A stretch of DNA of 64,000 nt from Adiantum capillus-veneris (GCA_014529385.2 CM043957.1:83559381-83623380); one strand, 5' to 3'; counted from the first letter of the stretch, positions 1-13,679 are shown. The notes: a model not told the origin generated them from the sequence alone. Translations and numbers: made by a program.

Positions 1-1
1 A

Positions 2-1264
2 AGACAATGGCTGGTAAGGAAGACTCCTAGGTACCACCTTGTAAACAACCACTTGTATTGTCAGGGCAAAGATCAAATTCTCAGGTGGGTGCCAACCTCC
101 AATGAGATCACAGAGGTAATTTCAAGTTGCCATGATGGCGTCTACGGCGACCATTTTGCTCTAGACATCACCAGTAGGAAGATTCTACGAGCGGGATACT
201 CTTGGCCTAGTTTGAACAGGGATGTACACCATTGGTGTAAAACATGTAAGGCCTGTCAAGTGGCCAGTGATCGAACCTTAACCTACGAGCCACAAACTCC
301 TATCATCTCATATGGTCCATTTGAGAAATGGAGAATAGATGCAATCGGTCCTTTACCAAGGGCCCAATCAGGTAACATATACATCATAGTGGGTGTAGAC
401 TACATGACTCGATGGGCAGAAGCAATAGCCACCACCCGCATTGCAGCCCAAGAGGTAGCAAAGTTCATTTTTGAGCATATCTGTTGCCGTTTTGGCACTC
501 CTCTTGAGATAAGATCAGATAGAGGACCAGTGTTCAGAGGTGATTTGGTGGGAGAACTAATGAAGAAGTTAGGCATCACAAGCCGACATTCCACACCATA
601 CTGTCCACAATGCAATGGTCTGGTAGAGAAGTTAAAAGGAATGATTTGAAAAATCATCACAAAGTAGGTGAACAATCACACAGGGGACTGGGATAAACAT
701 CTCATGGCAGCTCTTTGGGCCTACAGAACAACGTTCGGAACATCACTAGGTTTCACCCCTTTCCATCTAGTTTATGGGAAGGAGGCAATTCAATCCATTG
801 AGGTACAGATAGCCAGCTTATGAGTTTTGGCTAGCCAGATACATTGTCCAATTGTCCGATACCACATCTTGGATCTGGAGAGACTCCAGCTAGATATGGA
901 AGAAGCAATCAATCACTATGCAGCGCAGGCAGAACGACGCCGGCTCACTTTCAATCAAGGGCTTAAAGAAAAGGGACTGGAAAAAGGTAGGTTAGTGCTG
1001 AGATACGACAATAGATTTGACACCAGGAAGGATAAGAAATTTCAACCCAGATGGGAAGGGCCATTCATCATCAAGAAACCCTATGACAACGGCAGCTATA
1101 AGCTGATGGAAGCAGATGGGAGAATTCACAAGACTAGGGTCAATGGATGGAGACTGAAAAGGTGTTTTCTTAGGTTTGATCCAGAATTCATGCTACACAT
1201 TCCAGAAGAGGGAGAACCCTCTAACTCCACAGCTGAAGAAGCAGAGGAAGGGCTAGAAGCATAA
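2..1264 (+). pseudogene. Ty3/gypsy (Tat-like) pol 3' end: integrase
   Basis: Broken integrase, the enzyme that inserts retrotransposon cDNA into the host genome. One reading frame runs from the window edge. It holds the HHCC zinc-binding end (two His near GDHFALD, then CKTC..C) and the core with all three acidic residues: Asp in WRIDAIGPL, Asp in SDRGPVF and Glu in NGLVEKL. The C-terminal part ends near PRWEGPFIIKKP. Three in-frame stops, at 647-649 (TGA), 665-667 (TAG) and 821-823 (TGA), break it without changing frame. RT and RNase H lie outside the window. The protein is clearly related to the integrase at 60.3-61.6 kb, and the downstream polypurine tract matches that element too, so both belong to one family. 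Confidence 0.93.
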
Positions 1265-1276
1265 ATGCCTCTAGCC

Positions 1277-1292
1277 AAAGGGAGAGGGCTAA
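1277..1292 (+). other. Polypurine tract before 3' LTR
   Basis: Purine run AAAGGGAGAGGG followed by CTAA and then TGATGGCC. The same arrangement (GGGGAGGGCTAA, then TGATAGCC) sits at 61616-61638 after the related pol. This is where plus-strand DNA synthesis is primed. The TG marks the LTR start. Confidence 0.8.
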
Positions 1293-1565
1293 TGATGGCC
1301 GATTTTTGAAAATCAAAGAAAAAAAAAAACTAATTTTTCCTCTGCTGGAGCCTTGGCAACACTATTGGAAGGCTCGACAGCGCCTGGTAAACCTCACGAC
1401 ACCTCTACCAGCATGGCACATCGCCCCCCCCCCCCAATTGGCCGGCCTTATCACCCTCAGGCCCCCGCTTGTCTATACCCCAGCCTAGCCGGCTGCCGTC
1501 GGTTTTAGATACCCCTTCTCTCTCTCCCCGTAGTTTATTCCCCCGGCGGGCATTGAATGAAATAT

Positions 1566-1566
<1 letters not shown>
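1293..1566 (+). repeat. Start of Tat-like 3' LTR
   Basis: Begins TGATGGCC directly after the polypurine tract. The first bases match the LTR that starts at 61631. Similarity is soon lost and the sequence becomes C-rich, so the LTR is either strongly diverged or interrupted. Its right end could not be placed. Confidence 0.6.

Positions 1567-1626
<60 letters not shown>
1567..1626 (+). repeat. Poly(C) tract, 60 bases
   Basis: Sixty uninterrupted C residues (poly-G on the other strand). The proline-only and glycine-only frames across it are not genes. The length may be unreliable, because homopolymers are a common assembly error. Confidence 0.97.
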
Positions 1627-1628
<2 letters not shown>

Positions 1629-2336
1629 TAATATCCTCTCTCTCATCCTCACCCTCCATTGCCCCCCCTTACTGACCACCCTCGGCCACACGCAAGCCTC
1701 AAGCACTCACCCCGACCCCTCTCTCGCTTTCCCTCTTGCGCTCCCTCTGTGTCGAGCTACATGTCAACTCTCGGTCTCCCATATTCTTAACCACACCCCC
1801 ACCAACCTCTCATTCCCCCTCCCTTGGCCCACTTATATTCTCCTCCCCCCTCTCTTCCCCACCCGCTCGCCTCACCCTCCCCTCCGCCTTATTACCCCCC
1901 CCCTTGGCCCGCTATCCCCACCCTCTTTTTGCCCCCCACACCATTTACTTCTTCCCCTCCTCTCATCCTTGAGACACCATGCAAGACAGAGAATAGGACA
2001 ACCCCCCCCTCACACACTCTCTTCCCCCCCATGGTGGGCACCCGCCATAGAGCCCCCTCTCTCCTATCCACGCCACCTCATCCCCTTCTCTCTCTCTCTC
2101 GTTCTTCTCCGCCCAAAGGCGTAGCACCCACCATGGAGCCCACTCTCCCTCCACACCACACACTCACTCACCCTCACCCTCTCACACCCTCATCCTCTTC
2201 CTCACTCACCACCCCAATCCCCTCTCCCTCTCTCGTGCTCTGTTCGGATCCACCCTGCTTGCAATCCCTCTCTCTCTCTCCCTCTCGGCCTGTAGAAGGC
2301 GCAGCGCACAGCTCTTCTCTCTCTCTCAATATACAC
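1627..2336 (+). repeat. C/T-rich low-complexity block
   Basis: Strongly pyrimidine-rich on the plus strand with many CCCC, CTCT and CCAC runs. Open frames here are long only because stop codons are rare in such sequence. No domain or start context supports a gene. Confidence 0.85.
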
Positions 2337-2695
<359 letters not shown>

Positions 2696-2899
2696 TCCGC
2701 CCACATGCACATACGTACATACACACGCTGTCGTGCAGCTCCGTTGCCATGTAGAGAAAAAGAGCAGAGAAATGCAAGCTAAGCTTCTTTGAAGCCTACA
2801 CATTTAATGGTCAAGGATCAGGGCTTGTTAACAGGCAAAGTTTAATGATTAATGTATGCCAAATGCGGCTTAAAAGGGCAAACAGATACCTCAATGATG

Positions 2900-3480
2900 C
2901 CAAAAATGATTATGCTTGAAGTGAGCACAGATGGGAGTTTATGGTCTAGAACTGTAGTGCTTGAAGTGCTCTACCGGCCTGTCTTTACGGCTCGTCGATT
3001 GAAGCTACGATGAAGAAGTTATGGCATATTGAAGTTTGAGTCGATTGCAGATCCGTACCGGATTGGACAACTGCAGATGAGGTGACACAAATGAAATGAA
3101 TGCACGGGCTTGAAGTGCTCACTTTTTGGAGCGCGTCGATCTTTTCAGATCAGTAATCGGAGTCGCAATCGCCAAGATACTAGCCGTTAAAGATTCACTG
3201 GGGGTCGGTTGTGTACCAATCCGGTCGGCTCGGTCGGGGTGCCATCTGGGAAATTTGGCCTCCTCATCAGGTTTAGTATGCGTTTTATGCAGTTTGAGAA
3301 GTCTACGGCCTGGCAGGCAGAGTCCCGGTGTTAGTTGTCGGCAATGCTGAGCTGGGTTATTTTGGCATTATTCAAGAATGTCAGCTCTTGCAATGCTTTA
3401 AAAGATATGTATGCCAAGTGTGGTGCCAAGCCATTAAATAATGGCCAAGGGCCACAATTATGTCGTTGATAGCCGCCTAA
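2900..3480 (+). repeat. Diverged LTR fragment, same family as 29 kb and 37 kb LTRs
   Basis: The stretch around 3036-3240 aligns with the reverse complement of about 29220-29410, and so with the copy near 37.3 kb. Shared landmarks in the same order include CCGGATTGG, GAATGCA.GGGC, AAGTGCTCA, TTTTAGATCA-like and CCGGGGG/CTGGGGG. By eye about two thirds of bases agree. It is on the opposite strand to the 28.9-37.7 kb element. It could be a solo LTR or the distal part of the LTR that ends at 4980. Confidence 0.6.
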
Positions 3481-4478
3481 GCAATGGCTTCCAGAGCTTG
3501 CCTATGGTCGGCCGCCCAAGGCAACAAGCAGACGCCCAAAGTCGTAAGCGAAGGCCACCCAACTAAAGGGCATGGCCAAAGGCCGCCCGCCCACAGGTAG
3601 TTCAAGGGCCACCCATTGGGAACTAAAAAGGGTTTTTTAAGTGAATATGAAACAAAAGAAGAAAGAGTAGGTCGATACAGAGCAGCTGCAGCCACGCAGG
3701 AGGAAGAGAAATGCTTGCGTAGGCTGGCTCAGGCCTCAGTCGGTGTGGAGAAGAAACACGAAGTGCAGCCCTCGCCATAGCGCTCCTCTTCGGTACCGGT
3801 TCCGCCAAATTCGACGCTACTTGAAAGTCCGAGCTGCCACATCATAGTGGCCGTTCCTGTGCCATGTCCGTAGCGGCGGCGCTATTGGCTAATAATAGGA
3901 CACCTTTTTTTTGCATGCGGAGATAGCAAGAAAAAACGAAGGGAGGAGGCTATCAACGAAGGAGAAAGGCTCGTAACAAGCAAAAAGTGAAGGAGAATAG
4001 GGCAAGGGGAGAGCGAAAGGAGGCAAGCAAGGCTCTCTCTCTCTCTCTCGATCTCCAATCAAGCTAAGCAAGGGAGTAAGGAGGTAAGCAAGGGCGAGCA
4101 CTCTCTCTCGTCCTCTTGTCCTTGGTTAGCAAATGAAGAGAGCAAGGCTTGGAGAAGGCGGAGCTCGGCATGTTAAGGCGAGCAATAAAGAAGGAGGAAA
4201 AGTAAAGGCTCTCGGAGCCGAATCTTGAAGCAAGACTCTCGAGAAAGGGCTCTGACAAACAAAGAAGAGTAAAGCTCTCTTCATCTTATGCATATGATAG
4301 AGAAGAGGGGAGCAAGGAGTCGGCAAGGAAGGGGCACTTTCTCTTGCTCTCAGACATAAGCAAGAAAGTTAAAGGTGCGCTCACTCTCTCATGCTTGGAA
4401 AGGAGAGTATCTCGGAGCGTTGCATGAAGCTGGCATGAGCTCGGAAGAGGAAAGCAAGTGTATCGTCCAAGCAGGGGT
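3481..4478 (+). other. Non-coding, partly purine-rich stretch
   Basis: A GC-rich part (GGCCACC, GGCCGCC motifs, 3480-3620) grades into a purine-rich part (3950-4400) full of AGCAAGG, GGAGAA and short CTCTCT runs. No coding signature. It may be the U3 part of a long LTR ending at 4980, because its 5' neighbour is LTR-like and its 3' neighbour is the conserved LTR end. Confidence 0.4.
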
Positions 4479-4980
4479 TAAGGGACTCAAAGCAAGTCGA
4501 CTAGAGGTGAAGATAAAGCTCATGAACAGCAGATAATCCAGTCCAAAGTGCATAAAGCAGGAAGATACAGAATAATTGGTAATAAATGAAGCTTGATGAT
4601 CAAGGTAGTGAGCAGAATTGAAGACTGCAAAATCTACGGGTATTTGAAGCAGATAAAGCGACAAGAGGACATTTCCACAACCGTCATCATATAGAGATTG
4701 AATTAACATTCTTTTAAGTCCGGTGTCGTTAACGGCCCGGTTAATTCTGTAAAGCGGGAGCCTAAACTCCTAGTTAGCAGATGATCCAAGTGATGGTGTT
4801 GTTAACAGCCCGCCTTGGCTAAGGATTAAGTTGTACTCAAACGTTAATCAATTAATTGATGATTATGGTGATTTCCAAATTCAATTACATATGTTGTTCT
4901 TGTTCTCTCTCTTTCACACCTCCCACAGCCAGAGGCCCAGCGCCTGCCCGGCTCACGTAGGGAACACATATCCCCCAACA
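4479..4980 (+). repeat. LTR (5' copy) of a small non-autonomous element
   Basis: About 500 bp nearly identical to 6309-6811 in direct orientation, from TTAAGGGACTC to CACATATCCCCCAACA. The two copies flank a 1.3-kb coding-like region. The CA end, with a TGG-starting stretch (TGGTGAACCTGACGC) five bases downstream where a primer-binding site would lie, supports an LTR. Sequence left of 4479 has no partner at the 3' copy, so one copy is truncated or the left part has been replaced. Confidence 0.75.
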
Positions 4981-4984
4981 TCTT

Positions 4985-6300
4985 TGGTGAACCTGACGCG
5001 AAATGAGCCGGGGTGGGAGATGCAGATGGAGATTCCAACGGAGATGAAGATTTTATTTGAAGAATTTATCACAGATGTTTCTAATGGAAAATCAGGAGTT
5101 CCAGATTTTTCCAAGATGATGCGAGTGATGCAGGGATCATTACATGAAGTAGAAGTCGTGAAGACAAAGAAGCAGATAGAAGAAGCTTTAAATGCAACAT
5201 TGGATGCAGTGTGTGATGAAAGACGAATGCTTGATGGTGAATATGATCCAAAAGGCTACCTAGAGTGTTACGAGCAAGAAATGAAGCGTGAAAGAGTGCC
5301 AGAAGTTCAAATGATTGAAGAGTTTGAATAGCTTGTGTGTGACGATATTAAGGAGCAAGTTCAAGTTATTGCAAGAACATATGCAAATAATTGGGATGCT
5401 TTTGCAGAAGCAATTTTACAGGGGATCTCAGTGAATAAAGACCTGGAGCTTCAAAAAATTCAAAGCAAACAAGATGAGGAGCCATTTTTCTTAATGCAAA
5501 AATCATATCATACAGGTGATCGATATTCTATCCGAGCTAAGTTAGAATCTGTTATTGATGCATGTCTTCTGGAAGACGAGACATTATTGCATGCAGATGA
5601 TGATTTCATAGTAGATATTGTTTATGCTCGATTGGGATTGTCTTCTTTATTCCAAAGCAGCTATGACTCTATGGATGCTAAGCATGCAGTCATATCCTCT
5701 CAAAGTAACATAAATGAGAAATCAGGTTTCTCAGAGCCAGAACATGGTTTGCATACAAGCATAGTTGCTAGCCGTGATCAAGAAACATGTTTGTCAGAGT
5801 CAATATGTGATGTGGATGCCCATTTGGAGTTCTCTTTGGGTATAGAGCATGAAGAGAATGCTTATGCAACATTACATTAAAAAGCAATTGTTTTGGATGA
5901 TGCTATACAAGAGGGTTTCATGTATATGGCTTCATTTCAGGACACTAGTGATGATGTAGATGTATTTGATGCTCAACCATATGTATTTGATGTGAACCAA
6001 GACAAAGATTATGATTATGGAGATGCATATTCAGAGGGGGTGATGGATGATGATCAGTCTATGACTGCTACAGGTTACAGGGTTTGCTATGATGATGTTA
6101 TGGAAAAAGAAATTGATGCTATCTTTGTAATGCATGCTGAGACTTGTGCTATTGAAGTGGAAAGATATTTGAATGGGAATGTGAAGCTGCCAGAACAATT
6201 TGTGCCTATGTATGCAACAAGCCATGAGGTTTCCTGTGATAATACTCACAAACTAGGTGGTTCCTATGATAATACTCACAAACTAGGTGGTTTCCTGTGA
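4985..6300 (+). pseudogene. Unrecognised acidic ORF inside an LTR pair, two in-frame stops
   Basis: I do not recognise this protein. A single frame runs from the left LTR end to 6300, broken only by TAG at 5329-5331 and TAA at 5878-5880, so it looks like one former coding region of about 435 codons. It is rich in Asp and Glu (for example DDDFIVD, DVDVFD, DDDQSM), with no zinc knuckle, protease, RT or integrase motif. The N-terminal third looks helical (LFEEFITDVSNGK, KKQIEEALNATLDAV). Its position directly between matching LTRs suggests a gag-like or captured host sequence carried by a non-autonomous retrotransposon. The frame ends in a short tandem repeat at 6237-6298. It could also be a chance long frame, but its length across three segments makes that unlikely. 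Confidence 0.6.
6237..6298 (+). repeat. 30-bp tandem repeat at ORF end
   Basis: Two units of roughly TTCCTRTGATAATACTCACA plus AACTAGGTGG, in frame with the acidic ORF (DNTHKLGG twice). A third partial unit abuts the right LTR. Confidence 0.8.
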
Positions 6301-6308
6301 TAATACTT

Positions 6309-6811
6309 TAAGGGACTCGGAGCAAGTCGACTAGAGGTGAAGATAAAGCTCGTGAACAGCAGATAAGCCAGTCCAAAGTGCATAAAGCAGGAAGATACAG
6401 AATAATTGGTAATAAATGAAGCTTGATGATCAAGGTAGTGAGCAGAATTGAAGACTGCAGAATCTACGGGTATTTGAAGCAGATACAGCGACAGGAGGAC
6501 ATTTCCACAACCGTCATCATATAGAGATTTAATTAACATTCTTTTAAGTCCGGTGTCGTTAACGGCCTGGTTAATTCTGTAAAGCGGGAGCCTAAACTCC
6601 TAGTTAGCAGATGATCCAAGTGACGGTGCTGTTAATAGCCCGCATTGGCTAAGGATTAAGTTGTACTCAAGCGTTAATCAATTAATTGATGATTATGGTC
6701 ATTTTCAGATTCAATTACATATGTTGTTCTTGTTCTCTTTCTTTCACACCTCCCACAACCAGAGGCCCGGCGCCTGCCCGGCTCACGTAGCGAACACATA
6801 TCCCCCGACAA
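6309..6811 (+). repeat. LTR (3' copy) of the small non-autonomous element
   Basis: Direct repeat of 4479-4980 with scattered single-base differences, ending CACATATCCCCCGACA. The close match suggests an insertion younger than the surrounding decayed repeats. Confidence 0.75.

Positions 6812-8973
<2,162 letters not shown>

Positions 8974-9024
<51 letters not shown>
8974..9024 (+). repeat. TC array
   Basis: Dinucleotide array of about 25 units in non-coding DNA. Confidence 0.95.
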
Positions 9025-9026
<2 letters not shown>

Positions 9027-9476
9027 CGATTGAAAACTCAAAACAACCGATTGAAGGGAGGGAAAGAGGATAGAATCCGGTTTGAAAATTCAAAAAATAA
9101 GGTTTTTTCATGTTCAAAAGCTAGGCATCCTAAAGTTTCAACACTTTGCTTTGTGAAAATTAACTCATCATAAAATTAGGTTTTATGTGTGCTAATCATA
9201 GGTAATTGGCCTTGACCTTAGATTAATGTAGGTTCATTTCTCATTACTCCTAGACTCTTAGTGATAGTCTTAATACTCCAATATTCATTTTTAACATGAC
9301 CTAGAGCTATGATAAGGCTTTAGTCTCTTTAGTCCAATTTCCATACGCATCTCATAATGGAAGAAATAAAAATAGAGTTTAATTGTAAAAAATATCGTTA
9401 TTTTGAGAATTTTCCTCTATGGATGTTTGTGAAATAGATTTTTCCCGAGAACACTGTCTTAAGAATGTGAATTGGT

Positions 9477-9477
<1 letters not shown>
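9025..9477 (+). other. No gene seen
   Basis: AT-rich spacer between two TC arrays. No coding signal. Confidence 0.55.

Positions 9478-9561
<84 letters not shown>
9478..9561 (+). repeat. TC array
   Basis: Dinucleotide array of about 41 units. It lies about 150 bp from the start of the RPL12-derived block. Confidence 0.96.
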
Positions 9562-9562
<1 letters not shown>

Positions 9563-9714
9563 CGCTGAGCATACACTCATTAGAAGTATAACAAGCTGAC
9601 ATTTGTCCAAAAACGATTTGCAAGAAAAACCCAGCAGCAGTACCACAAAGTGAAACTTACTTTAGCAGCGCTACATTCTAGAGAGGCACCTACCTAAGAT
9701 TAATTAAGCTAATT

Positions 9715-9926
9715 CTGTGGAATCTCAACATCCCCATCGTCAATCTCTATTTGCAAATCCTTGGGATCCTTCCCATCCACAGAGCAACCAACAGAAACGT
9801 AGTGCCAAGAATTTCCTTTGTTGTGCTAGCGAGCTCCTTTGCCATTGAACAGGGACACATCAAATGGGCAGTATCGATCAAATCATCGAGAGAAATGTTT
9901 CCATTGTGCTTGATGTTCTTAAATGT
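9715..9926 (-). pseudogene. RPL12: Ribosomal protein uL11 (RPL12) C-terminal fragment
   Basis: Minus-strand fragment of cytosolic large-subunit protein uL11 (RPL12), which shapes the GTPase-associated centre of the ribosome. It reads KNIKHNGNISLDDLID, then SMAKELAS and KEILGT, matching the conserved C-terminal half. The frame then shifts: [10 protein letters not shown] and the acidic end DDGDVEIP continue in another frame to about 9715. No intron interrupts it. The preceding part of the protein (to ERDRKK) is at 10496-10555 on the same strand, 570 bp away. The N-terminal half is at 10703-10924 but inverted. A non-functional copy. Confidence 0.9.
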
Positions 9927-10495
9927 ATAAGGAGAAGAAAGAGGAATCTGTAGGTCGGAAACCACCTAAGAGCTCATGTGGCACACTAGCATGGAGCAAA
10001 ACCCTAACGCCAATGCTAGGACTGAGGTAAGCAAAAGAAGAAGAAGAAAAAGGCAATCGAGTGCTGCAGAGCTTGCATGGTCAGATTAATAAGAGGAATT
10101 CTGACAATACAATTATGAGAGTAGCCACTGGCCACCAATCATGAGGAGCACTTGCAGTATAACAATGTCATAAATGCAAATGATGGCATCTCTGCTATTT
10201 CTGTCAGTCGGCTTCATCATTGTGGTATTAATTATGCATTAAATGGATAGGAATCTGATTGTCAGAGCTCACCCTCTTCGAGATTAGGAAGGGAGATAAT
10301 TGCTACACGAAACTTAGAGCGGATTAACAAGGCCCTTAGCACTAATCATGAGCAGCTCCAGTTGTCTTCAGAGAAGGTTGTGTGCACACCAGAGCACAGG
10401 CGCCAACCACAGCAGTACTCGTTCTTGAGCAATGATTATAACACTTTTAGCTACTATTTCAGACCCGCGAGGAGCAACAGCTGTAGCAATGCATT
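9927..10495 (-). other. Sequence interrupting the RPL12 copy
   Basis: About 570 bp separating two RPL12 segments that are adjacent in the protein (ERDRKK, then KNIKH). The ends do not show GT...AG in the minus-strand direction, so an inserted piece is more likely than an intron. No recognisable coding content. Confidence 0.5.
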
Positions 10496-10555
10496 CATCT
10501 TCTTCCTGTCACGCTCGGGCTCCTCGAGGGATTTGATCGCAAGGGCAACGACGCT
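10496..10555 (-). pseudogene. RPL12: RPL12 (uL11) middle fragment
   Basis: Twenty codons reading about SVVALAIKSLEEPERDRKK on the minus strand. This corresponds to the linker region of uL11 just before KNIKH. It joins logically to the C-terminal fragment at 9715-9926. Short, but the EEPERDRKK motif is distinctive. Confidence 0.8.
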
Positions 10556-10702
10556 AATTTCTCCCTTACTTCTAGACCAACTCTAGTTCAGAGTCACCAT
10601 TGAGGGAGCCACCCGTAAACTCCACTAGACGGTAGACATGAAGCTGAGTGATGCATGTTTTGCACCCACGATGAAGATGCAATGCTGATAAAGAAAGGGA
10701 GA

Positions 10703-10924
10703 CAAGAATATGAGGAGGTGGTTTTTGTTTGTTTAACAGGGGTGGAAGTTGGAGATGCCTCTTCATTGGCACCCAAGATCGGGCCTCTGAGCCTGTCACC
10801 CAAGAAGGTAGGAGAGGACATCGCCAAAGAGATTGCCAAGGACTAGAAGGGCATGTGCATTATTGTCAAGCTTGTTGTCCAGAATTTTCAAGCCAAGGTC
10901 GTTGTCGTCCCTTCCACTATCTGT
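10703..10924 (+). pseudogene. RPL12: RPL12 (uL11) N-terminal fragment, inverted
   Basis: Plus-strand copy of the N-terminal half of uL11: [20 protein letters not shown], then [12 protein letters not shown], a TAG stop at 10844-10846 where the family has Trp, then VKLVVQNFQAKVVVVPS. The segment ends where the minus-strand middle fragment begins in protein order. The gene was therefore split near the VVPS residues and its N-terminal half flipped. The conserved initiator region is not preserved upstream of about 10703. Clearly non-functional. Confidence 0.92.
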
Positions 10925-11024
10925 GAGGGATCCAATTTGGACAGCATCTCTATTGGTTTCCTCTCCTTTCTTTCTATTGCTTCTGCTTCTGCTCTCGCAA
11001 CCTTGCGTTTCCCTCACTCACTTG

Positions 11025-11165
<141 letters not shown>

Positions 11166-11348
11166 GTTTGTCTATCTGAACGAGTGGAAACCTCACAAAT
11201 TAAAAATTGTCATTTTTTGCACTCTTATATATGCAAGAACATGCCATCATAGCCCCACAATAAGCATGACACATTTCAATTGTATGTATGCAGCACCCCC
11301 CAATCTCATAAGGCACGACAAAGCAAAAGGTTACGAGAGTGCACTAAC

Positions 11349-11597
11349 CTATCTTTTTTTGAAACCATACTTCTTATGTTCATAGAACAAATCAGTTTTG
11401 GCATTGCCAAGGTTCACAATTTTGGGGCAACCATCTCTATCCTTGTCCTGTTGGGTGCACTCTTTACAGTAGTAAGCATCAGAAATGTCGGCACCTCCAC
11501 AGATGTGCACCCTTGGAAGGAGCCATAATTGCACTCATCGCACACTCAAACCAGAGTACAAGGGCGCACGTATGAATCGCAAATCATGCACGAATCA
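11349..11597 (-). pseudogene. PHF5A: PHF5A / Rds3-like splicing factor copy
   Basis: Minus-strand fragment of PHF5A (Rds3), the small zinc-knot protein of the U2 snRNP SF3b complex that helps branch-site recognition. Visible blocks are [38 protein letters not shown] and [13 protein letters not shown], ending KKYGFKKR and a stop at 11349, as in the family. A TGA replaces the Arg after CTLV. A frameshift follows GSFQG, so the zinc ligands are split between two frames. The N-terminal third of the protein is absent. No intron is seen, consistent with a retrocopy or with an intronless parent. Confidence 0.93.
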
Positions 11598-11965
11598 CTC
11601 CCATGTCTGTTGCTGAGAGAGGAGGGAAAGGATGGAGGTAGTAGTTTGCCTGTGGGGTTGAGGGTATTTGAAGAAGCGCTGCTTGCAAGGGAGAGCACTC
11701 GGCAATTTAGTTTTCTTCGTGAGCAAGGACCTGATGGTGAGGTCACGAACAGGGGACATTGCAGAGATGGTTGGGCTCTGTGGATAGCGAGTAATGGTGG
11801 GACCCAGACAGCGCAGCACCCCTACGGCCAGAGATTCTCGGGCTTCCCCTTCACGTGCTTCAGTGATGGCCGTCTGCTCGTCAACCTGTTGGGTAGGTTG
11901 CCCTTGCGCTTCTTGTAGAGTCGCCCTTCGCCATGGCTGCTTGTGTGTGCCCCACATATGCTGAG
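11598..11965 (+). other. Unassigned sequence between pseudogene and inverted repeat
   Basis: Open on both strands for more than 100 codons (plus 11529-11918, minus 11595-11957), but neither translation matches a family I know. Composition is GC-richer than the flanks, as in the neighbouring gene copies, so it may be another captured coding fragment. Confidence 0.35.
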
Positions 11966-12290
<325 letters not shown>

Positions 12291-12343
12291 CCATCACTTG
12301 CATTCTGCACCTCTAGCAAAGTATTCTGCACCGTAGTACTGCA

Positions 12344-13096
12344 ATGGAGAGCTCTTCTTATGTGGGTAGCAACAAGGGTCTGGCACTGCTACTTCTTGCC
12401 ATGCTTTTGGTGATGGGAGTGGTGAGCCTCGCGAAGCGATATTGAAGAGGATGCCGAAGAAGAGAGAGAGCCAGCTTTCGGCCTGCAGCGGCCCTTGGAG
12501 TTGGCCTCACTAGACACTCGGGCATGCCAAGAAGACAACTATAACCCAGCGATGGCACGGTAAGTTCATCTCAGGAAGACGTTTTGCAACGCATTCCTTG
12601 TGGTATTTTAGAGAGAAGGCCATGGCGGTCATACACAGAGATATATGACTGCATACATACTGTGAGACAGAGAGTGAGAGAGAAAGAGATAGAGAGACGA
12701 TGCGATAACTGTTTGCTCTTGTTGATCAATGATTGCGAGTACATTCTTATAAGCCTCAACAGGCGTGATCTGAAAGGGTATGAGTGTGTGGTCGTTCCTT
12801 TTGGTTATTGGGTGGCGGACAATCAATATGCCCGATTGGGCTTGTACTTACAACATTCGTGGCTGGGAAGGGAAGGGAGTTCCTGCTTTGTCGCCATCGT
12901 AGGAAGATCAACCCCCGGCTTTGCGGCACCTCTGGCAGCTGGTGGGGAAAAGGGCCACGTACGTATGGTGGCAAGGGCAGCGGTGGTTATATTGATCAGC
13001 ATGGCGGTCAAGGTGGCAAGGGTGGCTATAACAACGGCCATGGAGGCAACCAGGGAAAGGGCCATGGCGGCAGCTCTGATAGTCCTCTCTTGTATC
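12344..13096 (+). pseudogene. Possible glycine-rich secreted protein remnant
   Basis: An ATG at 12344 opens a 33-codon frame with a good signal-peptide-like core ([16 protein letters not shown]), then TGA at 12443. One base over, an open frame continues with EEDAEEERE to MAR, directly before a GTAAGT that looks like a 5' splice site (about 12558). Further on, near 12945-13080, a Gly-rich stretch reads GGKGSGGY, HGGQGGKGGYNNGHGG and GKGHGG. Signal peptide plus Gly/His/Asn-rich tail is typical of plant glycine-rich cell-wall proteins. CTCTGGCAG near 12930-12940 could be the 3' splice site. The link between the two parts is inferred. If right, the copy retains an intron, unlike RPS26 next door. 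Confidence 0.4.
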
Positions 13097-13188
13097 TAAA
13101 TTGCCAGGTCTCTTTAACAGGGTTGTGAGCTTGCGCTGCAGGTGATGAGCTAATAATAAGGGACTTCATATCGACGGTTGAGTAGATT

Positions 13189-13633
<445 letters not shown>

Positions 13634-13679
13634 CCATGACAAAGAGGAAGTAGAAGCAGTTGCGGCATAAGTAGTCATG

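Noticed and set aside
1405-1706. Glycine-rich or proline-rich proteins across poly-C
   Set aside because: Homopolymer translations.
10572-10839. Minus-strand frames opposite the RPL12 N-terminal fragment
   Set aside because: Shadows of the plus-strand RPL12 sequence, which matches the protein family.
12844-13128. An intact glycine-rich protein gene
   Set aside because: Start and Gly-rich part are separated by a stop, a frameshift and an unproven intron. Kept only as a possible remnant.
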